64,000 nt of DNA, taken from Lentilactobacillus sp. SPB1-3. GTDB lineage: Bacteria; Bacillota; Bacilli; Lactobacillales; Lactobacillaceae. The DNA is taken from contig NZ_CP168151.1 in the NCBI RefSeq assembly GCF_026913205.2, forward strand, positions 682,001 to 746,000, read 5' to 3'. This document shows, one piece after another, positions 42,437 to 50,430 of the stretch (position 1 is the stretch's first letter; every line of letters begins with the position of its first letter). The notes beneath the pieces were generated by a model. It was not told the origin of the DNA and searched no databases. It saw only the letters and a list, made by a program, of their open reading frames with translations. The translations under genes and the position numbers were made by a program.

Positions 42437-42874
42437 TTGACGGATTTAGAATTACAAAAATTAGTCGAAAAAGTTTCATTAGAATCTTTTGGCAAAAAAT
42501 TTCAACATCAAGCGATGTTTAATGCCCGATTGAGAACCACTGGCGGTAGATATCGGTTAGGTGATCATAACATTGAAATTAACCGGAAAATGGCTGATGA
42601 GTATGATGAATCAGTTTTGATTGGTATTATCAAACATGAGCTATGCCACTACCATTTACATTTGGCAGGTCATTCAGGAAAACATAATACTCCTGAATTC
42701 AAACAGCTTCTAAAGGCAGTTGGTGGCTCGAGATACGCGCCAGCAGTTGCTAAAGATTATAAGTATGTGTATGAGTGCACCCGCTGTGGTCTTGAATACC
42801 ATCGAAAACGAAAAATTGATGTTAGAAAGTATGCATGCGGCAAATGTCGTGGTAAATTAAATTTAATAGCATAA
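42437..42874 (+). CDS. SprT-like zinc-binding protein
   Basis: 145 residues. A metalloprotease-like HExxH motif in KHELCHYHLH (about 70), a further His in HNTPEF, and a C-terminal zinc ribbon formed by CTRC (about 114) and CGKC (about 134). Bacterial SprT-like proteins may be proteases, but activity is unproven. The start is TTG at 42437 with AAGGA upstream, in the tail of tex, so the two are translationally linked. Confidence 0.9.
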   Translation: MTDLELQKLVEKVSLESFGKKFQHQAMFNARLRTTGGRYRLGDHNIEINRKMADEYDESVLIGIIKHELCHYHLHLAGHSGKHNTPEFKQLLKAVGGSRYAPAVAKDYKYVYECTRCGLEYHRKRKIDVRKYACGKCRGKLNLIA

Positions 42875-42897
42875 ATAAGTAGAAAAGGGGAATTGTT

Positions 42898-43776
42898 ATG
42901 GCAAAAGTAATTGTTAGAGTTCCTGCAACATCAGCAAACTTAGGACCAGGAATGGATTCACTTGGATTGGCTTTTAAACTTTATTACACTGTCATCGTTG
43001 AAGAAAAGACTGACAAGTGGAAGGTCAATCACGCCCTAGGCAATGATGTTCCCACGGATGAGCATAACTTAATTGTTCAAAGCATTTTAAAAACTGACCC
43101 AGATATTGAGCCACATCAATTAACTGTTATTTCTGATGTTCCAATTGCTCACGGACTTGGTTCAAGTACGACAGCGGTTGTCGCAGGAATTAAGATTGCT
43201 AATTCACTGGGAGAATTAAATCTTTCGATTGAAAAACAGATTCAAATAGGTAGTGAGATCGAAGGTCATCCTGAAAATGTTGCAGCGGCACTTTTAGGTA
43301 ATTTAGTTGTTTCGACTTATGACGGTGAAAAAGCATTGGCAACGTCAGTTCCTATTGATGGAATGTCAGCTTTGATGTACATCCGTCCGGATGGGATTTC
43401 AGAAGTTGAAAGTCGTGAAAAATTACCAGAGACTATAGCATATTCTGACGCAGTGTTGAGTAGTAGTCGGGCGAATGTCTTTGTAACCTTAATGAGCCAG
43501 GGAAAGTATCATGACGCCTTGCCATTAGTTGAAGGCGATATGATGCACGAACCGTTCAGAAAATCCATTGTTCCAGAGTTAGATGTTATTCGTGAAAAAG
43601 CTCACTCAATGTCGATCTACGGCACGTATTTAAGTGGTGCCGGTCCCACAGTGGGTACCTTAGGAAAACGCGATGATTTGGTACAACTTAGATTAGAACT
43701 TCAACAAATGGATCTTAATGGCAGTCTGAGAATTCTCGATGTTGATACCGAAGGGGCAACAGTTCGGGGAGAATAA
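42898..43776 (+). CDS. thrB: Homoserine kinase
   Basis: A GHMP-family kinase phosphorylating L-homoserine for threonine synthesis. 292 residues: VRVPATSANLGPGMDSLGLA at the N-terminus, ATP loop PIAHGLGSSTTA (about 86), and the C-terminal YLSGAGPTV motif (about 245). GGGGA precedes the ATG. Neighbours tex and sprT are unrelated; homoserine dehydrogenase and threonine synthase are not in the window. Confidence 0.95.
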   Translation: MAKVIVRVPATSANLGPGMDSLGLAFKLYYTVIVEEKTDKWKVNHALGNDVPTDEHNLIVQSILKTDPDIEPHQLTVISDVPIAHGLGSSTTAVVAGIKIANSLGELNLSIEKQIQIGSEIEGHPENVAAALLGNLVVSTYDGEKALATSVPIDGMSALMYIRPDGISEVESREKLPETIAYSDAVLSSSRANVFVTLMSQGKYHDALPLVEGDMMHEPFRKSIVPELDVIREKAHSMSIYGTYLSGAGPTVGTLGKRDDLVQLRLELQQMDLNGSLRILDVDTEGATVRGE

Positions 43777-43784
43777 AAAACCTA

Positions 43785-43813
43785 TTGTCATGGTAGTCGC
43801 TATCTGATATAAT
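43785..43813 (+). promoter_or_regulatory. tRNA-Leu promoter
   Basis: TTGTCA (43785-43790), 17 bp, TATAAT (43808-43813) with an upstream TG; 20 bp before the tRNA. Confidence 0.8.
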
Positions 43814-43833
43814 TATTCTTGTTGATTGATGAT

Positions 43834-43919
43834 GCGGCCATGGCGGAATTGGCAGACGCGCAAGATTAAGGATCTTGTCGGGAGTTCTCCCGGTGGAAGT
43901 TCGAATCTTCTTGGCCGCA
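43834..43919 (+). tRNA. tRNA-Leu (AAG)
   Basis: An 86-nt class II tRNA with acceptor GCGGCCA/TGGCCGC. The anticodon arm CAAGA-TTAAGGA-TCTTG places AAG at positions 34-36. The variable arm is GTCGGGAGTTCTCCCGGT. If A34 is edited to inosine it would read CUU and CUC. Confidence 0.94.
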
Positions 43920-43928
43920 TAAATTTTT

Positions 43929-43965
43929 CGAACCATTACCTTCCCGGTGTGGTTCGTTTTTTTTT
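43929..43965 (+). terminator. Terminator of tRNA-Leu
   Basis: CGAACCA...TGGTTCG hairpin followed by ten T. It ends just before the RBS of the HAD gene, which might still be read through. Confidence 0.88.
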
Positions 43966-43977
43966 GGAGGAATTTAT

Positions 43978-44592
43978 ATGAATGCATTTATTTTCGATGT
44001 TGACGGAACTTTAATTGATAGTAAAGATATGTATATGAAACCCTTACTTAAGGTTTTAAATGCTAATGGTTACAATTTTGTGATGTCAGATTTAGATCAA
44101 ACTTTCGGGATTAACGCACTGGATGCTGTTACTCAGTTGGGCGTTAAGGAACCACAAAGAATCGTCAATGAATGGTTCGGAATCGTTGACGATTATAAAG
44201 AATTAACCCATGTTTTTCCTAACATTAAAGAAATGCTGCAGGAATTGAGCTCAGACAACGGCAATCATTTAGCAATTGCTACTTCAAAATTAAGAACAGA
44301 ACTTCTTAGAGATGTTGAGCCATATGGATTAAATGATTACTTTAGCGCCATTATTTCTTCAGATGACGTTGATAATGGTAAACCCGCACCTGATATGGTT
44401 TTAAAGGGTATTGAAAAGTTGAATTCAACTAAAGACAATACTGTATACATCGGTGACACGCTCTACGATTTAGAGGCTGCTCATCGAGCCGGAGTTAGTT
44501 TTGCATTAGCCGGTTGGGAAACTGATATGGCCGATCAATTCAAAAGTGCTGAATATTATTTAACGACACCACAAGATTTGCTAACCATCTAA
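43978..44592 (+). CDS. HAD superfamily hydrolase (phosphoglycolate-phosphatase-like, subfamily IA)
   Basis: A soluble phosphatase of 204 residues with all four HAD motifs: FDVDGTLID (Asp nucleophile 8), IATSK (about 98), a Lys in NGKPAPDM (about 137) and YIGDTLYDLEAA (about 160). A helical cap lies between motifs 1 and 2. The substrate is open; phosphoglycolate or pyrophosphate are family precedents. GGAGG lies 8 nt before the ATG. Confidence 0.88.
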   Translation: MNAFIFDVDGTLIDSKDMYMKPLLKVLNANGYNFVMSDLDQTFGINALDAVTQLGVKEPQRIVNEWFGIVDDYKELTHVFPNIKEMLQELSSDNGNHLAIATSKLRTELLRDVEPYGLNDYFSAIISSDDVDNGKPAPDMVLKGIEKLNSTKDNTVYIGDTLYDLEAAHRAGVSFALAGWETDMADQFKSAEYYLTTPQDLLTI

Positions 44593-44665
44593 TTAGATAA
44601 CTTTTTATTTTTTTACAATAGAGATAGTTGCCAGAGTTTTTAAATGGTAAACTATTAGTAATGAT

Positions 44666-44679
44666 TGTAAGCGATTTAA
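44666..44679 (+). promoter_or_regulatory. Probable cre site (CcpA) before the mannose-type PTS operon
   Basis: TGTAAGCGATTTAA matches the catabolite responsive element TGWAANCGNTNNCA at all fixed positions but one. It lies 42 bp upstream of the IIA start, where it could block transcription. CcpA binding is inferred. Confidence 0.5.
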
Positions 44680-44707
44680 TAAAAAATATTTAAACGGAGT
44701 GATTAGT

Positions 44708-45124
44708 TTGATTTCTATTATTGTGGGTACTCATGGCCACTTTGGGGCTGAGTTAATAAAAACGTCTGAAATGATTTTCGGTAAACAAGATTCCACCTTG
44801 TCAGTTTCAATGCAAGGGTCTGATTCACTTGAGACTACCACTGCTAAATTTAACCAAACGATCTCCCAATTTCCAAAGGAAAATCAAGTTTTGCTGCTTA
44901 CGGATTTATTCGGGGGCACGCCGTTTAATGTCTGTGCTCAGATTCAGGCAAATGATCCCGCAAGGTTTGAATTGTTATCGGGAGTTAATCTAGGAATGCT
45001 TTTGGAAGCCTTGATGGGCACTCAAGGTGATGTTCACGAACTTGCAGATCATCTTGTGGATGCTGGTAAGGCTGCAATTAACAAGTTTGAGATTAATAGT
45101 GATGAGGGGGATGAATTATTATGA
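44708..45124 (+). CDS. PTS mannose-family EIIA
   Basis: Cytosolic phosphocarrier of 138 residues. SIIVGTHGHFGAEL has the phosphorylated His at position 9; LLLTDLFGGTPFNV (about 65-80) is the family core. It takes phosphate from HPr and hands it to IIB. The start is TTG at 44708, 8 nt after GGAG; an upstream GTG at 44699 overlaps the RBS. First gene of a complete IIA-IIB-IIC-IID operon; the stop overlaps IIB by 4 bp. Confidence 0.93.
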   Translation: MISIIVGTHGHFGAELIKTSEMIFGKQDSTLSVSMQGSDSLETTTAKFNQTISQFPKENQVLLLTDLFGGTPFNVCAQIQANDPARFELLSGVNLGMLLEALMGTQGDVHELADHLVDAGKAAINKFEINSDEGDELL

Positions 45125-45615
45125 CAATGAATATTGCTTTAGCAAGAGTTGATAGCCGGCTATTACATGGTCAAGTGGCCACTTTTTGGACTAAGTACGT
45201 TAAGCCTAATCGAATTTTAGTGGTATCAGATTCTGTTGTTAAGGATCAATTGCGGAAAACATTAATTTCGCAGGTCGCACCTGCAGACGTGAAAGCTAAT
45301 GTGATTTCAGTGGACAAAATGATTTCAATTTATGGTGACCCCAAATTTGATTCTTTCAAAGCTCTTTTGTTGACTGAAACAGTTGCAGATATGGTTAGAC
45401 TAGCCCAAGGTGGCGTTGATTTTTCAGATAGTGGAATTAATTTAGGTAATCTGGCATACACTCCAGGTAAGAAAATGATTACTGATACGATTGCTGTGGA
45501 TGATGAAGCGGTTAGTGAAATTAAAACTTTGATCGATCAGTTTCATTTAAATGTCTATGCCCAACAAGTTCCTGGTGAAAAACCGCAGAATGTATTGGAA
45601 TTGATTAATGAATAA
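45121..45615 (+). CDS. PTS mannose-family EIIB
   Basis: 164 residues beginning IALARVDSRLLHGQVATFW, with the active His at 16 within the IIB signature RxDxRLxHGQV. It passes phosphate from IIA to the sugar brought by IIC/IID. The ATG overlaps the IIA stop, with GAGGGGG 10 nt upstream. The IIA and IIB polypeptides are separate, unlike the fused IIAB of many man operons. Confidence 0.93.
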   Translation: MTMNIALARVDSRLLHGQVATFWTKYVKPNRILVVSDSVVKDQLRKTLISQVAPADVKANVISVDKMISIYGDPKFDSFKALLLTETVADMVRLAQGGVDFSDSGINLGNLAYTPGKKMITDTIAVDDEAVSEIKTLIDQFHLNVYAQQVPGEKPQNVLELINE

Positions 45616-45630
45616 TTGGGTGATTGAATA

Positions 45631-46410
45631 TTGTTACTAGCTAGTTGTTTAACTTTAATAGTCGCTTTTTTGGCTGGCCTTGATGGTATTTTGGACGAAT
45701 GGCAATTTTATCAGCCTATCGTTACTTGTACCTTAATTGGTGCAGCTTTTTCTGATATCAGTACCGGAATATTATTAGGAGCCACTCTGCAAATTATTAT
45801 GAGTGGATGGATTAACTTAGCTTCGGTAATTTCTCCTGACATCTCTTTTGCGTCAGTCACAGCTGCTATTATGGTTTGTGGTCCAGCACATTTGCAGATC
45901 GGTCAGGGAGTGCTTGTGGCGATTGGTGCCGCTGTGATTGGTAGATTATTGACCATCAGAACACGAAAATTAATGGTAAATATTGCTCATAAGGCTGATC
46001 AAGCTGCAGAAATTTCCAAATTATCAGAGATAAATCGATTACAGTGGATCAGTATGGGAATTCAAGGGCTTCGAGTAATGATTCCCTCAGTCATAGTTTT
46101 GATGTTATCTAACGTAACGATTGGTCATTGGTTTAGAATGATTCCTCAATCAGTTAATACTGGAATCAATGCGGCAGCTAGTCTGATAGCTGTGGTTGGT
46201 TTTTCAATCATCATTACAACGATTGAGAGTAGAGCTCTTTGGATATGGTTTGCTGGTGGCTTTTTAATTGCCACATTTTTCAAACTTACTTTGACATTTG
46301 TGATCTTGTTAGGAGTCGTCTTAACGATTCTATACATAATTATTGAGAACCGTCATAACGGAAAAAAAGACCAATCTGATCCCTTTAGTGATGAGTTGGA
46401 TGACCTATAG
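45631..46410 (+). CDS. PTS mannose-family EIIC (membrane)
   Basis: Sugar-translocating membrane subunit, 259 residues, 6-7 hydrophobic helices. AFLAGLDGILDEWQFYQPIVTCTLIGA near the N-terminus is the family hallmark, with the STGILLGATLQI block after it. A charged C-terminus faces the cytosol. The start is TTG at 45631, 7 nt after GGGTGA. Substrate specificity (mannose, fructose, sorbose, amino sugars) is not readable. Confidence 0.9.
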   Translation: MLLASCLTLIVAFLAGLDGILDEWQFYQPIVTCTLIGAAFSDISTGILLGATLQIIMSGWINLASVISPDISFASVTAAIMVCGPAHLQIGQGVLVAIGAAVIGRLLTIRTRKLMVNIAHKADQAAEISKLSEINRLQWISMGIQGLRVMIPSVIVLMLSNVTIGHWFRMIPQSVNTGINAAASLIAVVGFSIIITTIESRALWIWFAGGFLIATFFKLTLTFVILLGVVLTILYIIIENRHNGKKDQSDPFSDELDDL

Positions 46411-46427
46411 GATGTGGTTTAAAATTG

Positions 46428-47240
46428 ATGAAAAGTAGTGGTGAAAACAGAATAACTAAGTGGGACTTTGGTCGTGTTTTTTTGCGATCATCGTTTGAGC
46501 AAGGGTCTTGGAATTATGAACGAATGCATAATTTGGGATTTGAATTTATATTGGTGCCAGTCATCAGTCGTTTATTTCCAAAATCTACCGATCGGTCTGA
46601 TGCCATGAAACGACATCTGGATTTTTTTAACACAACTCCAATTATGCAGTCTTTGATTACTGGAGTGACAATTAATCTGGAGGAACAGGTTGCTGATGGT
46701 AGTTTCGACCCAAAACAAATCAATCAAGTTAAAACTGCTTTAATGGGGCCACTTGCTTCATTTGGTGATCCGCTGTGGTGGATAGTGCTAAGGCCGACCA
46801 TTGCTGCGATTGCAATTGAACTGTGTATGTCAAAATGGCCCATTCTAGGACCGATATTCTTCTTTATAATTTGGAATATTATCAGATTAGGATTTAGATT
46901 CATTAGTCAATTAATCGGATATCAGCGAGGATTAGACATATTAGGAATCGTGCAGTCACCAATTATTAAAAACGTTATTAAAGGGTCATCAGTGTTTGGA
47001 ATGTTTTTGATGGGTGTGCTTATTGCCCGGTTTGTCAGAATAGACATTTGTGGTTTTACTTCACAGTCATTCACTAAGATGATCAATTTTAGTCCGATGA
47101 CCTTTGCATCGGCATTAATATCCATTGGATTGACTCTTAGTAGCATTTGGCTACTAAGAAAAAGGGTAAATATGGTGTGGATCATGTTGATGATCGTGGT
47201 CATCTGTATTGGCATGTCACTGGTTGGCATCATTAGGTAA
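46428..47240 (+). CDS. PTS mannose-family EIID (membrane)
   Basis: Second membrane subunit, about 270 residues. FLRSSFEQGSWNYERMHNLGFEF (about 15-37) matches the IID N-terminal signature. SFDPKQINQVKTALMGPLASFGDPLWW (about 95-120) follows, and helices occupy the C-terminal half. The ATG at 46428 has a weak RBS (AGGATGTGG, far upstream); a TTG one codon earlier is also possible. The last gene of the operon, which encodes no regulator or sugar-processing enzyme. Confidence 0.9.
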   Translation: MKSSGENRITKWDFGRVFLRSSFEQGSWNYERMHNLGFEFILVPVISRLFPKSTDRSDAMKRHLDFFNTTPIMQSLITGVTINLEEQVADGSFDPKQINQVKTALMGPLASFGDPLWWIVLRPTIAAIAIELCMSKWPILGPIFFFIIWNIIRLGFRFISQLIGYQRGLDILGIVQSPIIKNVIKGSSVFGMFLMGVLIARFVRIDICGFTSQSFTKMINFSPMTFASALISIGLTLSSIWLLRKRVNMVWIMLMIVVICIGMSLVGIIR

Positions 47241-47271
47241 GCGTAATTTTTTATTATTAAAATAAGTTTCA

Positions 47272-47327
47272 AAAAAGAGCTCCATAATCGTTAGACATTA
47301 TCTTAACGATTATGAAGCTCTTTTATT
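47272..47327. terminator. Bidirectional terminator between the PTS operon and the LCP gene
   Basis: A long inverted repeat (AAAAGAGCT...CATAATCGTTA with its complement) with T runs on both strands separates convergent genes. Confidence 0.92.
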
Positions 47328-47346
47328 TAGCATTTTTGTTTATTCA

Positions 47347-48459
47347 TTAATAGCTAGTTGCAGCAGTTGAATCTGTTCCATCAGTGCCATCAGTTCCGTA
47401 AGCATCTGAAGATTCATCAGTGCCGGTTTGGCTTTGAGATAGCTTAGTTGATTTTTTCAATCCAAGTGAAGAACGGATTTCGTTGGAAACTTTGAGCAAT
47501 TCTGATTGGGGAACATCTTGATAAGAAATTCCATCGATCATAGCATCGTCACCTTGTAAAGTTTGTGACTTCATATGGTGAGTTGCATCACCATATTTTG
47601 CCCTAATCGCAATCATATCATCAAAGGTCATATCAGTTTTTAAGTTTCCATTTAATGAGCTTAGAATTTGTTTATATCTAGGAAGGGAAGTCATGTTAAT
47701 TCCCTTCATTACTAACTTCTTAATAATGTCTCGTTGACGACCTTGACGACCATAGTCACCAAGTGGATCATCATCACGCATTCTGGAGTAGTCTAAAGCT
47801 TGCTTACCGTTCAAATGGGTTTTAACACCTTTAGTAACGTCGGCATGACCATACTTGAATGTTAGTGGTGGTTTAACATCAACACCACCAACAGCATTAA
47901 CCATCTTTTCGAGTCCACCCATGTTGATGATTGCGTAGAAATCAATTGGAATATCTAGCAATTGTTGCACAGTCTTGATCGCTGTTCCAGGACCACCAAT
48001 TGTGTATGCCGCATTAATTTTTTCATATGGTAATGTATCACCCGGAATTTGTACTCGAGTATCACGGGCAATACTAGTTAAATGAATTGTTTGCTTCTTA
48101 GGATTAATAGTGGCAACAATCATGGTATCTGTTCGTCCTGTATCGTGACGACCAAGTGCTCCAGTATCAGTACCTAACAATAAAATCGATAGGGGCTTAT
48201 TTTGTTTAATAACTGAAGAGACATTTCTTGATTTAGCAATTGAAGCTCCATCATAAGTTTGTTTGAAAGTATTTTGTGCGCTTTTGTAGGCGCCGTATCC
48301 CCAAACAAGTCCGCCACCAACGATTAATAGAACAATTATAAAAATTGTCCAACCGATACGTTTCCGGCGTTTGCCGTGTGGTTTACGATAATGTGGCTTT
48401 TTATCTGATCGCCGAGAATATACTGGATCAAAGTTCTTATCTTTATCATCTACTGGCAT
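47347..48459 (-). CDS. LytR-CpsA-Psr (LCP) family cell-wall polymer ligase
   Basis: Attaches teichoic acid or polysaccharide from its lipid carrier to peptidoglycan outside the membrane. 370 residues: a basic cytoplasmic N-terminus (to about 33), one membrane anchor (about 35-56), and the LCP catalytic domain (about 85-280) with LLLGTDTG, RTDTMIVATINP, the SIARDTRVQIPG Arg cluster and YSRMRDDDPLGDYGRQGRQRD. The C-terminus is low-complexity, rich in Gly, Thr, Asp and Ser. A GAGGA RBS lies upstream of the ATG. Formerly annotated as transcriptional regulators. Confidence 0.93.
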   Translation of the reverse strand: MPVDDKDKNFDPVYSRRSDKKPHYRKPHGKRRKRIGWTIFIIVLLIVGGGLVWGYGAYKSAQNTFKQTYDGASIAKSRNVSSVIKQNKPLSILLLGTDTGALGRHDTGRTDTMIVATINPKKQTIHLTSIARDTRVQIPGDTLPYEKINAAYTIGGPGTAIKTVQQLLDIPIDFYAIINMGGLEKMVNAVGGVDVKPPLTFKYGHADVTKGVKTHLNGKQALDYSRMRDDDPLGDYGRQGRQRDIIKKLVMKGINMTSLPRYKQILSSLNGNLKTDMTFDDMIAIRAKYGDATHHMKSQTLQGDDAMIDGISYQDVPQSELLKVSNEIRSSLGLKKSTKLSQSQTGTDESSDAYGTDGTDGTDSTAATSY

Positions 48460-48615
48460 AATTTAAATTCCTCAATCTATAAAAGTATAACAAAAAGTAT
48501 ATTGCAGAATGGTGCTACTTAAAATGATTTCGAAGTGATTTTAAGGTATTTTAACAAAAATCTAACTTTTTGCTGATTAAACATATGGTTTGATTATAGC
48601 AAAAGTTCCTAAAAA

Positions 48616-48629
48616 ATTGTGCTACAATA
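48616..48629 (+). promoter_or_regulatory. Putative promoter of the AEC transporter gene
   Basis: TGC-TACAAT as an extended -10 lies 30 nt before the RBS, with no clear -35. The AEC and LCP genes diverge from this interval. Confidence 0.4.
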
Positions 48630-48667
48630 TGAAAAGTATTAGTTTTCTTAAGAAATCGAGGGAAGTT

Positions 48668-49633
48668 ATGTCAGTTTTTTATTCTGCTGTTTCAGGCGTT
48701 TTAGAAATTTTAATAATGATTGCCCTAGGATTCATCTTGGCTCGAAATAATTGGTTTGATGCCAAAATGACTAGTTTAATAGCTAAGTTAGTGACACAAA
48801 TTGCCTTACCCGCTTATATGGCAGCCACGATCATTGAAAAGTTTACGGCTCCAGAACTTTTGAGAACGTTACCGGATTTGTTATTTCCAGTAATATCAAT
48901 GTTAGTATTATTTATCATTTCGATACCGATCGCTAAGTTCTTTAAAATTAAGCCGAGTCATCGGGGACTTTTTCAATCAATGTTTGCTAATTCAAATACA
49001 GTATTTGTTGGTTTGCCAGTAAACATGGCATTATTTCACCAACGAAGCTTGCCATTTGTGTTGGTATATTACATGGCAAATACCACTTTCTTTTGGACAT
49101 TAGGTGTATATCTAATCCAAAAAGATGGGACGGGTAGTGGTCATTTTGATTGGCGAACTACATTGAAAAAAGTATTTTCACCTCCACTGATGGGGTTCAT
49201 TGTGGGTGTAATATTCGTATTAACCGGTATCAGTGAAATTTTTAAGGATCCTAACGGACTGGGCTTTATATTGTCTGACTTGGAGTACATAGGTGGTTTA
49301 ACAATTCCACTATCAATGATTTTTATTGGAATATCAATCAATAGTGTTAATTTGGTAAACGTTCACTTTGATAGAAGTCATTGGCTAATTTTATTGGGAC
49401 GATTCGTGATTGCTCCCTTATTGATGGCTGCACTGGTTATTCCATCGCCAATGCCATTATTAATGAAACAGGTCTTCATTATGCAATCAGCAATGCCAGT
49501 TATGACAAATGCTCCTGTAGTGGCAAGATTATATAATGCCGATTCAGAGTATGCTTCAATAATGGTAACTGAAACCACATTGATGAGTCTATTAGTAATT
49601 CCGATTCTGATGGTGTTAGTTCAACATATTTAA
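48668..49633 (+). CDS. AEC (auxin efflux carrier) family transporter
   Basis: An integral membrane protein of about 321 residues with ten hydrophobic segments in two five-helix halves, such as LIMIALGFILARNNWF near residue 20 and the internal SMIFIGISI segment. Bacterial AEC members carry malate or other organic acids; the substrate here is unknown. The ATG at 48668 follows GAGGGAA; the longer reading frame from 48590 runs through the promoter. Monocistronic and divergent from the LCP gene. Confidence 0.88.
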   Translation: MSVFYSAVSGVLEILIMIALGFILARNNWFDAKMTSLIAKLVTQIALPAYMAATIIEKFTAPELLRTLPDLLFPVISMLVLFIISIPIAKFFKIKPSHRGLFQSMFANSNTVFVGLPVNMALFHQRSLPFVLVYYMANTTFFWTLGVYLIQKDGTGSGHFDWRTTLKKVFSPPLMGFIVGVIFVLTGISEIFKDPNGLGFILSDLEYIGGLTIPLSMIFIGISINSVNLVNVHFDRSHWLILLGRFVIAPLLMAALVIPSPMPLLMKQVFIMQSAMPVMTNAPVVARLYNADSEYASIMVTETTLMSLLVIPILMVLVQHI

Positions 49634-49736
49634 TTCATTTTCATTATCAGTTAGTATGGAGTAAGGATGAATTAATCTTGAAAGTGGATTTATTCATATT
49701 CAACTGGTTATTAATAATTAAGGGAGGCAAACTTCA

Positions 49737-50408
49737 ATGGCTAAGTTAGTGGTAATTAGACATGGTCAAAGTGAAGCTAATCGGGATAACGTCTTTACTG
49801 GGTGGAGTGATGTTCCGTTAACTGATTTAGGCTATAACCAAGCGCATGAAGCTGGAGCTAAGATTTCGAAATTACATATCCCGTTTGCTGATGTACATAC
49901 TTCGTATTTAAAAAGGGCAATAATCACCGCCAATATTATCATGGATGAAGTAGGACAAAATTATGTTCCAATTCACAAAACTTGGCGACTGAACGAACGC
50001 CACTATGGTGCTCTGCGTGGTCGTAACAAGGCGGAAGTGGAAAAAAAGGTCGGCAGTCAGCAATTAAAAATTTGGCGTCGAAGCTACAGTGTTGTACCGC
50101 CAATGCTTGCTAAAGCTGATGTTGAAAGAAGATATCAACGAATTGGTGTCAAGATTCCCCGCGCGGAGAGTCTTGAAATGACTTGGCAGCGGATGCTGCC
50201 ATACTGGATCGACCAGATTGCACCTGCATTATTGGCAGGCAAGAATCAGTTAGTTGTAGCTCATGGAAGTACTTTACGTGCCTTAATCAAGTATTTAGAC
50301 AATATCTCCGATGAAAATATTACCGAGGTTGAAGTGCCGAACGGAAAACCCATTGTGTATGAATTTGATGGTAAATTAAATATTCTCAACAAAAAAACGA
50401 TTGGTTAG
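49737..50408 (+). CDS. gpmA: 2,3-bisphosphoglycerate-dependent phosphoglycerate mutase
   Basis: Glycolytic enzyme converting 3-phosphoglycerate to 2-phosphoglycerate. 223 residues: VVIRHGQSEANRDNVFTGWSDVPLT holds the phospho-His (about 9), RLNERHYGALRGRNK the family block (about 85-100), and VVAHGSTLRALIKYL the second His (about 180). AGGGAGG precedes the ATG. The sequence departs from the commonest GpmA form (SxWN reads SEAN), so it could be a paralogue of a main glycolytic copy elsewhere. Confidence 0.88.
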   Translation: MAKLVVIRHGQSEANRDNVFTGWSDVPLTDLGYNQAHEAGAKISKLHIPFADVHTSYLKRAIITANIIMDEVGQNYVPIHKTWRLNERHYGALRGRNKAEVEKKVGSQQLKIWRRSYSVVPPMLAKADVERRYQRIGVKIPRAESLEMTWQRMLPYWIDQIAPALLAGKNQLVVAHGSTLRALIKYLDNISDENITEVEVPNGKPIVYEFDGKLNILNKKTIG

Positions 50409-50430
50409 ATATCTAACCAATCGTTTTTTA
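50392..50430. terminator. Bidirectional terminator between gpmA and pepC
   Basis: AACGATTGGTTAGAT and its complement form a perfect palindrome that contains the gpmA stop codon, with T runs on both strands. Confidence 0.9.
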
